Assembly (NCBI GenBank): GCA_024281075.1
Contig: JAMXLK010000032.1
Span: forward strand, 1 to 49,130
From: Vulcanimicrobiia bacterium
Lineage (GTDB): Bacteria; Vulcanimicrobiota; Vulcanimicrobiia; Vulcanimicrobiales; Vulcanimicrobiaceae
DNA: 49,130 nucleotides
Direction: 5' to 3'
Numbering within the stretch: the stretch's first letter is position 1; each line of letters starts with the position of its first letter. Positions 31,148 through 39,419 of this stretch are shown here, one piece after another. The notes beneath the pieces were generated by a model that worked only from the letters and a program-made list of their open reading frames with translations, was not told where the DNA came from and ran no database searches. Both the position numbers and the translations under genes were made by a program.

Positions 31148-32488
31148 CTAGAGTGCTCCGGCTGCTGCCTCCTCGATCTTTCGCCGCCGTTCGCCGCGCT
31201 GCGACCGCAGCGTTGCCGCGAGCAGCAGCGCCACGAAAGCGACGCCGCAGAACGCCAGATAGGCGTTGCGATAGCCGGCAATCTCGTTGGCGCCAAGCCC
31301 GAAGATGCCGCCGGCGAGCGAGCTGCCGACGATTTGACCGACGATGAGCGCTTGGCTGAGCAGCCCGATAGCGGTGCCACGGGCGCGGAGGGGCGTCTCA
31401 TTCGTCACGATGTAGCGCGTCGGCGCCCCCAGCAGCGCTCCAAAACCCGCGCCGGCGACGATCATCGAGAGCAACACGAGCGGAAGCGATTGAAATCCCA
31501 GCGCAAAGAGCGCCAAACCGACTTCGGTCAGCAGCGCGCCGACCAGCAAGACGTCGCGGCTTCCGACGCGATCGAGCGCGCGACCCGAATACGGAATGAC
31601 GGCAACGAAGACCAAGGCTCCGAGCGCCGCAACGAAACCTGCGGCGGCGTACGAGAGCCCCTGTGCACCGACCAGGACCGTCGGAATGAAGAAGAGCGAG
31701 CCTTCTAAGACTCCAATGACGATCTCGAGCACGTACGTTCTAACGAGCTGGCGCGAGCGCAGAAGCTCGAGCGGCACGATCGGCGCATCCGCGATGGTTT
31801 CCCATATCCAGAACGCCGCGAGGATGAAGACGCCGAGAACGCCGATAATCGGACGTGCCGCAATCAGGCCATCCATGAGTCCCAGCAGACCGACGCAGAG
31901 CAAACCGAGTCCGAGCACGTCGAGCGGCTCGCGCGTTCGCGGCGCCTGCGCCGGAACGACGCGCATTGCCAGCACGATGACGACTCCCGCAAGCGGCAGG
32001 TTCGCGACGAAAATCCAGCGCCACGACATGAAGTGCGTCACGACGCCGCCAAGGCTGGGTCCAATGACGGCGGCGAGCCCCCACGTTGCGGCGACGATGC
32101 CGAGCGCCGCACCGCGCCGCGCCGCTGGAACAACGTCGCCAATCGTCGCCGTCGCGACTGGGAAGATGCCGCCCGCGCCGAGTGCTTGAATCGCGCGCGC
32201 CGCTAAGAAGATGGGATAACTCGGCGCAACGATGGCGAGAACGCTGCCTGCGGCGAATAACGCGAGACAGGCGAGATAAATCGGACGACGGCCATATCGA
32301 TCGGCCAGCGTGCTCGCAAGGGCAATCGAAACCACGGTCACCAGCAGATAGAGCGTGAAGACCCACGCGAGATCGCTCGTCTGTACGTGAAGATCGCGGC
32401 CGAGTGCGGGAAGCGCGGGTGAAAGCACGCTCAGATCCAGAGCGCCGGCGAAGACGCCGAGCGAAAGTGTCCAGAGCAGGCGGTTCAC
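31148..32488 (-). CDS. MFS transporter, drug:H+ antiporter-like
   Basis: 446 aa from a GTG at 32488 that overlaps the ctaB stop (GTGA); the track's ATG at 32521 would overlap ctaB by 37 bp. About a dozen spans. The start NRLLWTLSLGVFAGALDLSVLSPALPALGRDL and motif A (LADRYGRRPIYLACLALFAAG) identify the DHA (EmrB/Bcr-like) group; motif C appears in GIVAATWGLAAVIGPSLGG and the following FMSWRWIFVANLP. Probably exports a small organic molecule. Presence in an operon with ctaA and ctaB is unusual. Confidence 0.9.
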   Translation of the reverse strand: MNRLLWTLSLGVFAGALDLSVLSPALPALGRDLHVQTSDLAWVFTLYLLVTVVSIALASTLADRYGRRPIYLACLALFAAGSVLAIVAPSYPIFLAARAIQALGAGGIFPVATATIGDVVPAARRGAALGIVAATWGLAAVIGPSLGGVVTHFMSWRWIFVANLPLAGVVIVLAMRVVPAQAPRTREPLDVLGLGLLCVGLLGLMDGLIAARPIIGVLGVFILAAFWIWETIADAPIVPLELLRSRQLVRTYVLEIVIGVLEGSLFFIPTVLVGAQGLSYAAAGFVAALGALVFVAVIPYSGRALDRVGSRDVLLVGALLTEVGLALFALGFQSLPLVLLSMIVAGAGFGALLGAPTRYIVTNETPLRARGTAIGLLSQALIVGQIVGSSLAGGIFGLGANEIAGYRNAYLAFCGVAFVALLLAATLRSQRGERRRKIEEAAAGAL

Positions 32489-33351
32489 GAAATGATCCGG
32501 TCGACCACCATGATCGCGCACATCAGCGCGAGGTAGAGCAGCGAAAACCGAAAGAGCTTACGCGCTTGCAGGTTTCCCGACTGCTCGCGCCACGTGCGCA
32601 GCGCGTCGAGTACGAAAATCCCGCCGAGCACCGCCGCAGCAGCAAAGTAAAAGGCGCCCATGACGTGAAGCGGATAGAGTACCAGCGACGCCGCAACTAA
32701 GAGAAGCGTATAATACACGATCTCGCGTTTCGTGCGCTCGCGTCCGTGAACGTTTGGAAACATGGGAATCTTCGCTTTGCCGTAATCCGTTTCGGTCATC
32801 AGCGCCAGCGACCAAAAATGCGGCGGCGTCCAGAGAAAAATCAAGGCAAAGAGTCCGAGCGCGGGGCCTCCGATGGTATGCGTTACCGCGGCCCAGCCGA
32901 CCAGCGGCGGAACGGAGCCCGCTGCGCCGCCGACGACGATGTTGAGCGGCGTGATCCGTTTGAGCCACATCGTGTAGATCACGACGTAGTAAAGATTGCC
33001 GGCGAGCGAGAGCCATGCCGCCAGTGGATTGACCAGCGTGTAGAAGAGTGCGAAGGATATCGCGCCGACGACCAAACCAAAGACTGCAGCGTGGGCTTCG
33101 GAAACCCGGCCTTGTGGAATCGGCCGCGGCTGCGTGCGCTTCATAATCCGATCGATGTCCGCATCCCACGCGCAGTTGAGCGCACCGGCCGACGCAGCGG
33201 CAAGCGCACCGGCGAAGAGCGTCCAGAAGAGCAGCGGCACGCGCGGAATGCCGCGCGCGGCCATCACCATGGACGCTGCGGTCGTGACGAGCAGCAACAC
33301 GATGATGCGCGGTTTCGAAAGCTCGTAGTAGTCGCGCAGGCGTGCGATCAT
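32485..33351 (-). CDS. ctaB: Protoheme IX farnesyltransferase (heme O synthase)
   Basis: 288 aa UbiA-fold membrane prenyltransferase. The first aspartate motif is NCAWDADIDRIMKRTQPRP (N-x3-D-x3-D), and the second lies in the YGKAKIPMFPNVHGRERTKRE region; FLWTPPHFWSLAL is diagnostic for CtaB. It adds the farnesyl group to protoheme to form heme O in the inner membrane. The start overlaps the ctaA stop (ATGA), so heme O and heme A enzymes are made together. Confidence 0.96.
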   Translation of the reverse strand: MIARLRDYYELSKPRIIVLLLVTTAASMVMAARGIPRVPLLFWTLFAGALAAASAGALNCAWDADIDRIMKRTQPRPIPQGRVSEAHAAVFGLVVGAISFALFYTLVNPLAAWLSLAGNLYYVVIYTMWLKRITPLNIVVGGAAGSVPPLVGWAAVTHTIGGPALGLFALIFLWTPPHFWSLALMTETDYGKAKIPMFPNVHGRERTKREIVYYTLLLVAASLVLYPLHVMGAFYFAAAAVLGGIFVLDALRTWREQSGNLQARKLFRFSLLYLALMCAIMVVDRIIS

Positions 33352-34274
33352 TGCAGCGGGCTCTTCGCGGCAACGGCGGCGCGCAGCGGCGCCGCATCGA
33401 GTGCCTCAAATGCGGTTGCGATGAAGAACGCTAAAAAGAGCAGCGCGGCGTTGAGCGCGTGCGCTTCGCGCAGGTCCGTCGGCAGGCGCAGCGCGACGTT
33501 GAGCAATCCCAGCAGCACCTGAACGCAGACGAGCGCGACGCCGATCGCAATGGCGCCCCGCACGCGGGGTGATGCCGGCTGCGCCCAGACTATCGCGAGC
33601 GAGCCGGCCGCCGCGAGCAGCGTGATGCCGGCGGCGATGCGATGGAGCATCTGCACGTACTGGCCGGCCGTATAGACGACGACGTTTCCGGCGCAGCCCG
33701 GAATGGAGAGACAGGCAAGTCCGGCGCCGCTCGAGCTCACATACGCACCGATGCACATCGTTACGAACGCGCAGAGCGCGGTGGCGGCGAAAACGAGCAG
33801 CAATCCGTACTGCCGGCGCGGCGCTGCTGCGTTCTCGATTTCGGCCGCCCCGCTCGCTGCAGCGAAGACGGCCATCGCGGAGAGCGACGCAATCAGCGCC
33901 ATCGCCGTCGCCCAATGCAGGACGACGGAGAGCGGCGTATTTGCGAGCCGGACGGTCTCCGCACCGAGAAAAACTTGGACGAGGAAAATAGCGGCAATCG
34001 ACGCCATCGCCGGACCGATGAATCGCGAGCGCCGGCGTTGCCGCCATGCGACCGCAATCAGTGCGAGGATCAACGGCGCAACGGTGAACGCAAGGAGCCG
34101 GTGCGACCATTCCCAGAGCGTTCCATCGCCGAGCGACGGCACGAAATGCCCTCGGCAGAGTGGCCAGTCGGGGCAGGTAAGCCCTGCGCCGTTGATGCGC
34201 GTCCAACTTCCGAGCATCAGCGTCATCAGAGCGACCAGATCTGCTGCCACCGCCAAGCGGAGGAGATGCTTCAT
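33348..34274 (-). CDS. ctaA: Heme A synthase
   Basis: The track ORF starts upstream at 34364, but the ATG at 34274 (KHLLRLAVAADLVAL) begins the first membrane helix and gives 308 aa. Eight helices are likely. Heme ligands and signature include EWSHRLLAFTV and VLHWATAMAL in the first half and MLHRIAAGITL and AHALNAALLF in the second. Two cysteine pairs on the outer side read CPDWPLC and CLSIPGC, as in CtaA of Gram-positive and many other bacteria. It oxidises the heme O methyl to a formyl group for the oxidase at 23.2-26.6 kb. It is first in a minus-strand operon. Confidence 0.95.
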   Translation of the reverse strand: MKHLLRLAVAADLVALMTLMLGSWTRINGAGLTCPDWPLCRGHFVPSLGDGTLWEWSHRLLAFTVAPLILALIAVAWRQRRRSRFIGPAMASIAAIFLVQVFLGAETVRLANTPLSVVLHWATAMALIASLSAMAVFAAASGAAEIENAAAPRRQYGLLLVFAATALCAFVTMCIGAYVSSSGAGLACLSIPGCAGNVVVYTAGQYVQMLHRIAAGITLLAAAGSLAIVWAQPASPRVRGAIAIGVALVCVQVLLGLLNVALRLPTDLREAHALNAALLFLAFFIATAFEALDAAPLRAAVAAKSPLQ

Positions 34275-34381
34275 CCTGTACTCAGGGTAGCGTTGTTGGG
34301 CGGTGCGGGCAACGACATTTGGAAGATAAAAATTTGGCGCATTGGGGAGGCCACAGGTACGCACGGGCGAAGCCGTCGGCC

Positions 34382-34825
34382 GTGAAGCGCTGGTCGGCCC
34401 TCGCAGGTCTAATCCTGGGGCTGCTGTTGCTTATCGGATGTCGTGAAATACGCGTAAGAACGCTTTCAGCGGGCACAACCACCGTCCTAGGAGGGAACCA
34501 AATCATCATAGTACGCGATGCCGCCGCGCTGGGCAAGCTGGGCATTTCGGCACCCGTGCATTTCAAAAATGAATTCGGAGCCGTATTGTTGATGGGTCCG
34601 CACGACCGCACCGGCTACAAACAGATCGTCGAGTCGATCCGCGCCAACGACCAACGCGTTCGAGTCGTCGCGTTCGAACAAGCGCCGGCGAACGGCGGAG
34701 AGCCGTCGCCGCAGTATCGCACGTACACGCTCTGGATCGTTCCCAACAACGTTTACCGTCGCGGCGTTCGCGTCGAAGTGGTGACGCCGAGTGACGAACC
34801 CATTGCTTCGACGTATTTACCCTAA
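34382..34825 (+). CDS. Lipoprotein, possible PrcB-like domain
   Basis: The track starts at TTG 34319; the GTG at 34382 starts KRWSALAGLILGLLLLIGC, a canonical lipoprotein signal, giving 147 aa with the lipid Cys at residue 20. The mature domain (about 125 aa) reads IIIVRDAAALGKLGI, then VHFKNEFGAVLLMGP and YTLWIVPNNVYRRGVRVEV. The order strand-helix, 'v.F..e.....lG', 'Y.iw.vp' resembles the PrcB_C domain of protease-complex accessory proteins; this is a weak likeness. It is divergent from ctaA and ends 9 bp before the GH130-like gene. Confidence 0.65.
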   Translation: MKRWSALAGLILGLLLLIGCREIRVRTLSAGTTTVLGGNQIIIVRDAAALGKLGISAPVHFKNEFGAVLLMGPHDRTGYKQIVESIRANDQRVRVVAFEQAPANGGEPSPQYRTYTLWIVPNNVYRRGVRVEVVTPSDEPIASTYLP

Positions 34826-34834
34826 AAGCGAACC

Positions 34835-35941
34835 GTGATTTCACCGCGTAAACGGTCGGATACGCTCGACCGAATCGAAAGCCTCGACGTGAACGTCGAA
34901 CGGCTGCCGTTGGTCATCGAGCCGGACGGCGATCCGACTGAAGCGGGCGGAATCTTGAATCCGGGCGCGACGCGCGCTCCGGGCGGCGAGCTGGTCATCT
35001 ATCCGCGCTGCGTCGCCGAAGGCAACATTTCACGCGTCGGGACGATTCGCGCACGGGTATCGAAGGACGCGTTTGAGGGCGAGCGACTCGATTTCGCCTT
35101 GGAACCGGAAGCGTCATACGAACTGCGGCCGCACCCGGGTTACGGCTGCGAGGATCCACGGGTGACGTACATACCGGTACTCAAGGCGTACGTAATGACG
35201 TATACGGCGTTCGGACCCGACGGCCCGCGGATCGCGATCGCGTTCTCGGAAGACGGATACCATTGGCAACGCCTGGGATTGGTCAACTTCGGCGGGACGG
35301 CAAACGTCGTCGGCGACGATAAGGATGCCGCGTTCTTTCCCGAACCCGTGATCTCGCCGCGAGGCCGGCGCTCTCTGGCGTTTTACCATCGCCCGATGCT
35401 GCATCTCTCCAGCGTTGACGGGCGCGCCGCAATTCCGCTTATCGAACGAATGCCGTTTGAAGACCGCGAATCGATTCGCATCGCCTACGTCCCGCTCAAT
35501 CCGGTCCTGAAAAATCGCGCGAATCTCTGCAACGTTTCGGAGAGCGTTCAAGTGCTCTCTCCCGACGCACGGTGGGGTTCGATCAAGATCGGCGCGGGCA
35601 CGCCACCGTTGCGCGTTGCGCTCGACGGCGCGGACGTTTGGATGTCGGTCTTTCACGGCGTGGATGTAACGACGAGCCGGAAGAAACCGGTCCTGCGATA
35701 CAGTGCCGGAATCGTCATTCACGATCTCGAGCGGCCCGATTACGTCGTGTATCGTTCGCCCGAACCGATCCTGACTCCGCAATCGCGGCACGAGCGGCGC
35801 GGCGTCGTCGACAACGTGGTCTTTCCAAGCGGAATCGATCCGCGTCCCGATCTCGGCGAGCGCATTTTTGACATCTATTACGGAATGGGCGATTATTCGA
35901 TTGGCGCCGCCAGGATGCGCATCGAAGTACCAAGCCGCTGA
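34835..35941 (+). CDS. GH130-type glycosidase/phosphorylase (DUF377-like)
   Basis: 368 aa from GTG, five-bladed beta-propeller family. Conserved GH130 pieces are visible in order: GGILNPGATRAPGGELVIYPR, GCEDPRVTYI with the catalytic aspartate motif, DKDAAFFPEPV, GAGTPPL, DVTTSRKKPVLRYSAGI, VVFPSGI and FDIYYGMGDYSIG. Family members phosphorolyse or hydrolyse beta-mannosides such as Man-GlcNAc and manno-oligosaccharides. With GlcNAc-related genes elsewhere in the window, a Man-GlcNAc substrate is possible but not shown. No signal peptide, so it is cytoplasmic. Confidence 0.88.
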   Translation: MISPRKRSDTLDRIESLDVNVERLPLVIEPDGDPTEAGGILNPGATRAPGGELVIYPRCVAEGNISRVGTIRARVSKDAFEGERLDFALEPEASYELRPHPGYGCEDPRVTYIPVLKAYVMTYTAFGPDGPRIAIAFSEDGYHWQRLGLVNFGGTANVVGDDKDAAFFPEPVISPRGRRSLAFYHRPMLHLSSVDGRAAIPLIERMPFEDRESIRIAYVPLNPVLKNRANLCNVSESVQVLSPDARWGSIKIGAGTPPLRVALDGADVWMSVFHGVDVTTSRKKPVLRYSAGIVIHDLERPDYVVYRSPEPILTPQSRHERRGVVDNVVFPSGIDPRPDLGERIFDIYYGMGDYSIGAARMRIEVPSR

Positions 35942-35970
35942 TTCGCTATCTACTGGTCTCGACCGCGATC

Positions 35971-36417
35971 GTGTTCGCGGTCGCGGTAACGGTGGCAGGC
36001 TGGGTGAATCGCGATCTCATCCGCATCAAGATTGCATCGGTCTACGCGCCGGTCCCCGCCAAGCCGGGCGGTCCCGCCGGTGCCGGACGAGCGACGGCCG
36101 CGCCCTTGAGCGGCGACGCACCGTGGGCTCTCTCGGCGCTTCCGGAGTGTCTGACGCAAACGTCGGAATCGACCGGTTCCTGGGCGTACGTGCGGACGCA
36201 TCTTCCTGCGGGCGCCGTGCCCATCGTTCCGCCGGCTACCTTGCATTACGGCGACTGCAGCGTTACCATTACCGGCGACGAAGCGTTGGTCCGGCGTGGA
36301 AACGACCGGCTGCGTATTCCGCCCCGCGTGCAGTTTTACCGCGCGCACGATATTCTTGCGATGATTCGAGAGACGCCGCACACGGTCGAGTTGCGGATCT
36401 ACGAGCCGGCCCAATGA
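35971..36417 (+). CDS. Membrane-anchored protein of unknown function
   Basis: 148 aa from the GTG at 35971. The true start may be CTG at 35938, which overlaps the GH130 stop as CTGA and adds LIRYLLVSTAI, completing a proper signal-anchor helix (the GTG form cuts the helix in half). After the anchor comes a Pro/Ala/Gly linker (PVPAKPGGPAGAGRATAAP), then a domain of about 90 aa with two cysteines (LPECLTQ, YGDCSVT) and RLRIPPRVQFYRAHDIL. No family recognised. It precedes prfC by 22 bp. Confidence 0.65.
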   Translation: MFAVAVTVAGWVNRDLIRIKIASVYAPVPAKPGGPAGAGRATAAPLSGDAPWALSALPECLTQTSESTGSWAYVRTHLPAGAVPIVPPATLHYGDCSVTITGDEALVRRGNDRLRIPPRVQFYRAHDILAMIRETPHTVELRIYEPAQ

Positions 36418-36439
36418 TGAGAGAGCAGAGAGTTTGACG

Positions 36440-38032
36440 ATGACGGTACACGACGAGGTTCGCAAGCGGCGGACGTTTGCGATCATCTCGCATCCGGACG
36501 CCGGCAAGACGACGCTCACGGAAAAACTGCTCCTCTACGGCGGCGCGATTCACGTTGCCGGTCAAGTTTCCGCACGCAAGCGTCAGCGCCAGGCAACGAG
36601 CGACTGGATGGCGCTCGAGCGGGAGCGCGGCATCTCGATCACCTCAACGGTGCTGCAGTTTCCGTATCGCGATCACACGATCAATCTGCTCGATACGCCG
36701 GGTCACCAAGACTTCGGCGAGGATACGTATCGTACGCTGCTCGCCGCGGACAGCGCGGTGATGCTCATCGATGCGGCCAAGGGCGTCGAGCCGCAGACGA
36801 AAAAGCTCTTCGCGATCTGCCGTGAGCGGGGGATACCGCTCTTTACTTTCATGAACAAACTGGATCGTCCCAGCCGCGATCCGCTCGAGCTGCTCGACGA
36901 GCTCGAAGGCGTGCTCGGCATCGGCGCCTTTCCAATGAACTGGCCGCTCGGAAACGGGCCTGAGTTCAAAGGTGTTTATGACCGGCAAACCCATACGGTG
37001 CATTGCTTCGAGCGCGCCGCGCACGGTGCGACGCGCGCCGCCGTATCGATGACGGACGTCCGCGATGCCAAGTTGCGCGCGATGGTGAGCGATCCGGTTT
37101 ACGAGAGCTTTCGGGAAGGCATCGAATTGTTGGACGGTGCGGGAGAGCGGTTCGATCGAGCCGCGTTCATGGCGGGAAAAATTACGCCGGTCTTTTTCGG
37201 CAGTGCGGTTACGAACTTTGGCGTCGAGCTCTTTCTGGATGCGTTCGTTGAGATGGCGCCCGCGCCGGGCGCGCGTGCCGGCGTCGACCCCGAGGCCACC
37301 GCGTTCACCGGATTCGTTTTCAAGATTCAGGCGAACATGGACCCGCGCCATCGCGACCGCGTCGCGTTCGTCCGCGTCTGTTCGGGTGAGTTCGCGCGTG
37401 ACATGACCGTGCGTAACGCCCGCACCGGCGCTACGCTGCGCCTCTCCCGCGCAATGCGGCTCTTCGCGGACGAGCGCGAATCGCTCGAAACCGCATATGC
37501 GGGCGACGTCGTCGGGCTTGCGAATCCCGGCGCCTTCGCAATTGGGGATACGTTATACGAGGACAAACCGGTGCGCTTTCCGCCGATTCCGTCGTTCGCC
37601 CCGGAACATTTCGCCGCGGTTCGGAGTATCGACGTATCGGGCTACAAATCGTTCGGAAAGGGTGTTTCGCAGTTACGCGAGGAGGGCGCCGTGCAAGTCT
37701 TTTATCCTTGGGGCACGCCGCGAACCGAGCCGATTCTCGGCGCGGTCGGCGAGCTGCAGTTCGACGTTGCCAAGTATCGTTTGGAATCGGAGTACAACGT
37801 GCAGACGCGCTTCGACGGTCTGCCGTACTCGCTGGCGCTCGCCGTGCAAGGCGAGCTCGAACACGTTGCGCGCGCGCAGCTGCCATCCAATGCCAAGCTG
37901 GTCGAAGATTGGGATGGGCGCCCGGTGGCGCTCTTTGAAAGCGAGTGGAGCGTCCGGCTCGCGCAGGAATGGAATCCGCAGCTCGCCTTCGTGCCGTTCT
38001 CGGCGCGCGTCGGCGACGAGGCAGTCGCGTGA
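36440..38032 (+). CDS. prfC: Peptide chain release factor 3
   Basis: The track begins at a TTG two codons early; the ATG at 36440 gives 530 aa. It is a translational GTPase with G1 SHPDAGKTTLTEK, the RF3-type switch region SDWMALERERGISIT, G3 LDTPGHQDFGEDTYRTL and G4 FMNKLDRPSRDP. The following domains (TAFTGFVFKIQANMDPRHRD, then KGVSQLREEGAVQVFYPWG) match RF3 rather than EF-G. It removes RF1/RF2 from ribosomes after peptide release. The stop overlaps the start of the lipoprotein behind it (GTGA). Confidence 0.95.
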   Translation: MTVHDEVRKRRTFAIISHPDAGKTTLTEKLLLYGGAIHVAGQVSARKRQRQATSDWMALERERGISITSTVLQFPYRDHTINLLDTPGHQDFGEDTYRTLLAADSAVMLIDAAKGVEPQTKKLFAICRERGIPLFTFMNKLDRPSRDPLELLDELEGVLGIGAFPMNWPLGNGPEFKGVYDRQTHTVHCFERAAHGATRAAVSMTDVRDAKLRAMVSDPVYESFREGIELLDGAGERFDRAAFMAGKITPVFFGSAVTNFGVELFLDAFVEMAPAPGARAGVDPEATAFTGFVFKIQANMDPRHRDRVAFVRVCSGEFARDMTVRNARTGATLRLSRAMRLFADERESLETAYAGDVVGLANPGAFAIGDTLYEDKPVRFPPIPSFAPEHFAAVRSIDVSGYKSFGKGVSQLREEGAVQVFYPWGTPRTEPILGAVGELQFDVAKYRLESEYNVQTRFDGLPYSLALAVQGELEHVARAQLPSNAKLVEDWDGRPVALFESEWSVRLAQEWNPQLAFVPFSARVGDEAVA

Positions 38033-38415
38033 GCGTCTCCTTCGACTCCGCTCAGGATAAACTGCGCATTGCCGGCATCATGTTTGCGCTGCTCGTCACG
38101 GCCTGTTCGTTTCAAAATCGCAACGAGCGCGAAGCCGAGAAGATTACCAACGCCGTGCTCGCCAACGACCTGCGCCCCGTCCAGAACGACATCGGCAAGG
38201 GGATCGCCATCACGCGCGTTCAGGTTGCCGAGTGGTCCGACGAGCTCAACGCGCAAGGGAAGCTGCTCTCGGTGAAAGAGACGCCAGAGGGTTGTCCAGC
38301 GGGCTGGCACTGTTTCGTCGTGAAATTCCAGAAACATACCTATAACGAGCGCATGCGTTACGACGAAAATGGAAAGGTTGTGAACTGGAACTTTCACATG
38401 GTACCGCAATCATAA
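38029..38415 (+). CDS. Small lipoprotein with repeat-derived N-terminus
   Basis: 128 aa from the GTG at 38029, which overlaps the prfC stop (GTGA). Residues 4-10 (SFDSAQD) are encoded by the short repeat at 38038-38060; the following KLRIAGIMFALLVTAC gives the positive charge, hydrophobic stretch and lipobox (Cys26). The mature part is about 100 aa with EREAEKITNAVLANDL, then EGCPAGWHCFVVKFQ and a beta C-terminus. An ATG at 38080 would start too deep in the signal. No family recognised. Confidence 0.7.
   Translation: MSVSFDSAQDKLRIAGIMFALLVTACSFQNRNEREAEKITNAVLANDLRPVQNDIGKGIAITRVQVAEWSDELNAQGKLLSVKETPEGCPAGWHCFVVKFQKHTYNERMRYDENGKVVNWNFHMVPQS
38038..38060 (-). repeat. Short interspersed repeat inside a lipoprotein coding start
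   Basis: TCCTTCGACTCCGCTCAGGA is the reverse complement of the CCTGAGCGGAGTCGAAGGA core seen at 13114 (GCGGAGTCGAAGGA) and in shorter form at 17956. It lies right after the prfC stop and is read as FDSAQD within the lipoprotein signal peptide. Confidence 0.75.
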
Positions 38416-39419
38416 CCGCCGCGCGTGTAAACTATGAAGACGTTCGCGCGGCGGCGCGGCGGCTGGCCGGAGTCGCGCACCGGACGCCGGTCGTTACCTC
38501 GCGCAGCCTTGACGAGCGGTGCGGCGCGAAACTCTTTTTAAAATGCGAAAACTTGCAGCGCATGGGGGCGTTCAAATTTCGCGGCGCCTACAACTTCCTC
38601 GCACAGTTATCGCCCGAGGAGCGCGCGCGGGGAGTCGTCGCGTTCTCCAGCGGCAATCACGCGCAGGGCGTAGCGCTTGCGGCCAGCCTATTCGGCGTTC
38701 CTGCGACGATCGTCATGCCGACCGACGCGCCGGCCGTCAAGCTCGACGCGACCCGCGAGTACGGCGCGGAAATCGTCTTTTACGAGCGTGAGACGTCGCA
38801 TCGCGACGAGATCGCGCGCGGTATCGCCGGCGAGCGCGGAGCAACGCTCGTGCCGCCCTTCGACGATCCGCGCATCGTTGCCGGTGCCGGGACTGCGGCG
38901 CTGGAGCTGCTCGAAGATGCCGGTCCGCTCGATGCGATCGTCGTACCCGTCGGCGGCGGCGGCTTGATGGGCGGATCCGCAATCGCCGCGCATGGAATCG
39001 ATCCGGCGATCGCGATCTACGGCGTTGAACCCAAGAGCGGCGACGACTTCGTGCAGTCGTTGGCGCGCGGCGAGCGGGTTACGATCGCCGTGCCGAAAAC
39101 GATCGCAGACGGACTGCAGACGACGTCGCCGAGCGACTTGACGTTTGCCGTCGCGCGCGAACACGGCAGCACCGTCGTAACGGTCGGCGACGACGAGTTG
39201 CGCGAGGCGATGCGCTTTGCGTTCGAACGCATGAAGCTCGTGATCGAGCCGAGCGGTGCCGCCGGCCTCGCCGCGCTTCTGCACGCGCGCGTTCCCGGCA
39301 TTGCCGGAAAGCACGTTGGAGTCATCGTCAGTGGCGGCAACGTGGACCCGGTCCGTTTCGCGGAGTTAGTGGCCGAATCGCGGCGGCCTAGCGAATATCC
39401 AGCGAAGCGACGGGTTTAA
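38409..39419 (+). CDS. Threonine dehydratase/serine racemase-like PLP enzyme
   Basis: The track begins at TTG 38553, but homology continues upstream: YEDVRAAARRLAGVAHRTPV, then TSRSLDERCGAKLFLKCENL, as in threonine dehydratases. From ATC 38409 (adjacent to the upstream TAA) the product is 336 aa, the family's size. The PLP lysine is Lys56 in GAFKFRGAYN, the phosphate loop is SSGNHAQG, and VPVGGGGLMGG binds the PLP phosphate. No ACT domain follows, so this is the catabolic/serine-racemase-like short type. It would deaminate threonine or serine, or racemise serine. The frame has no ATG, GTG or TTG from its upstream stop at 38343 until 38553, so the start is non-canonical or altered. Its end overlaps the convergent gene by 32 bp. 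Confidence 0.85.
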   Translation: MITAARVNYEDVRAAARRLAGVAHRTPVVTSRSLDERCGAKLFLKCENLQRMGAFKFRGAYNFLAQLSPEERARGVVAFSSGNHAQGVALAASLFGVPATIVMPTDAPAVKLDATREYGAEIVFYERETSHRDEIARGIAGERGATLVPPFDDPRIVAGAGTAALELLEDAGPLDAIVVPVGGGGLMGGSAIAAHGIDPAIAIYGVEPKSGDDFVQSLARGERVTIAVPKTIADGLQTTSPSDLTFAVAREHGSTVVTVGDDELREAMRFAFERMKLVIEPSGAAGLAALLHARVPGIAGKHVGVIVSGGNVDPVRFAELVAESRRPSEYPAKRRV

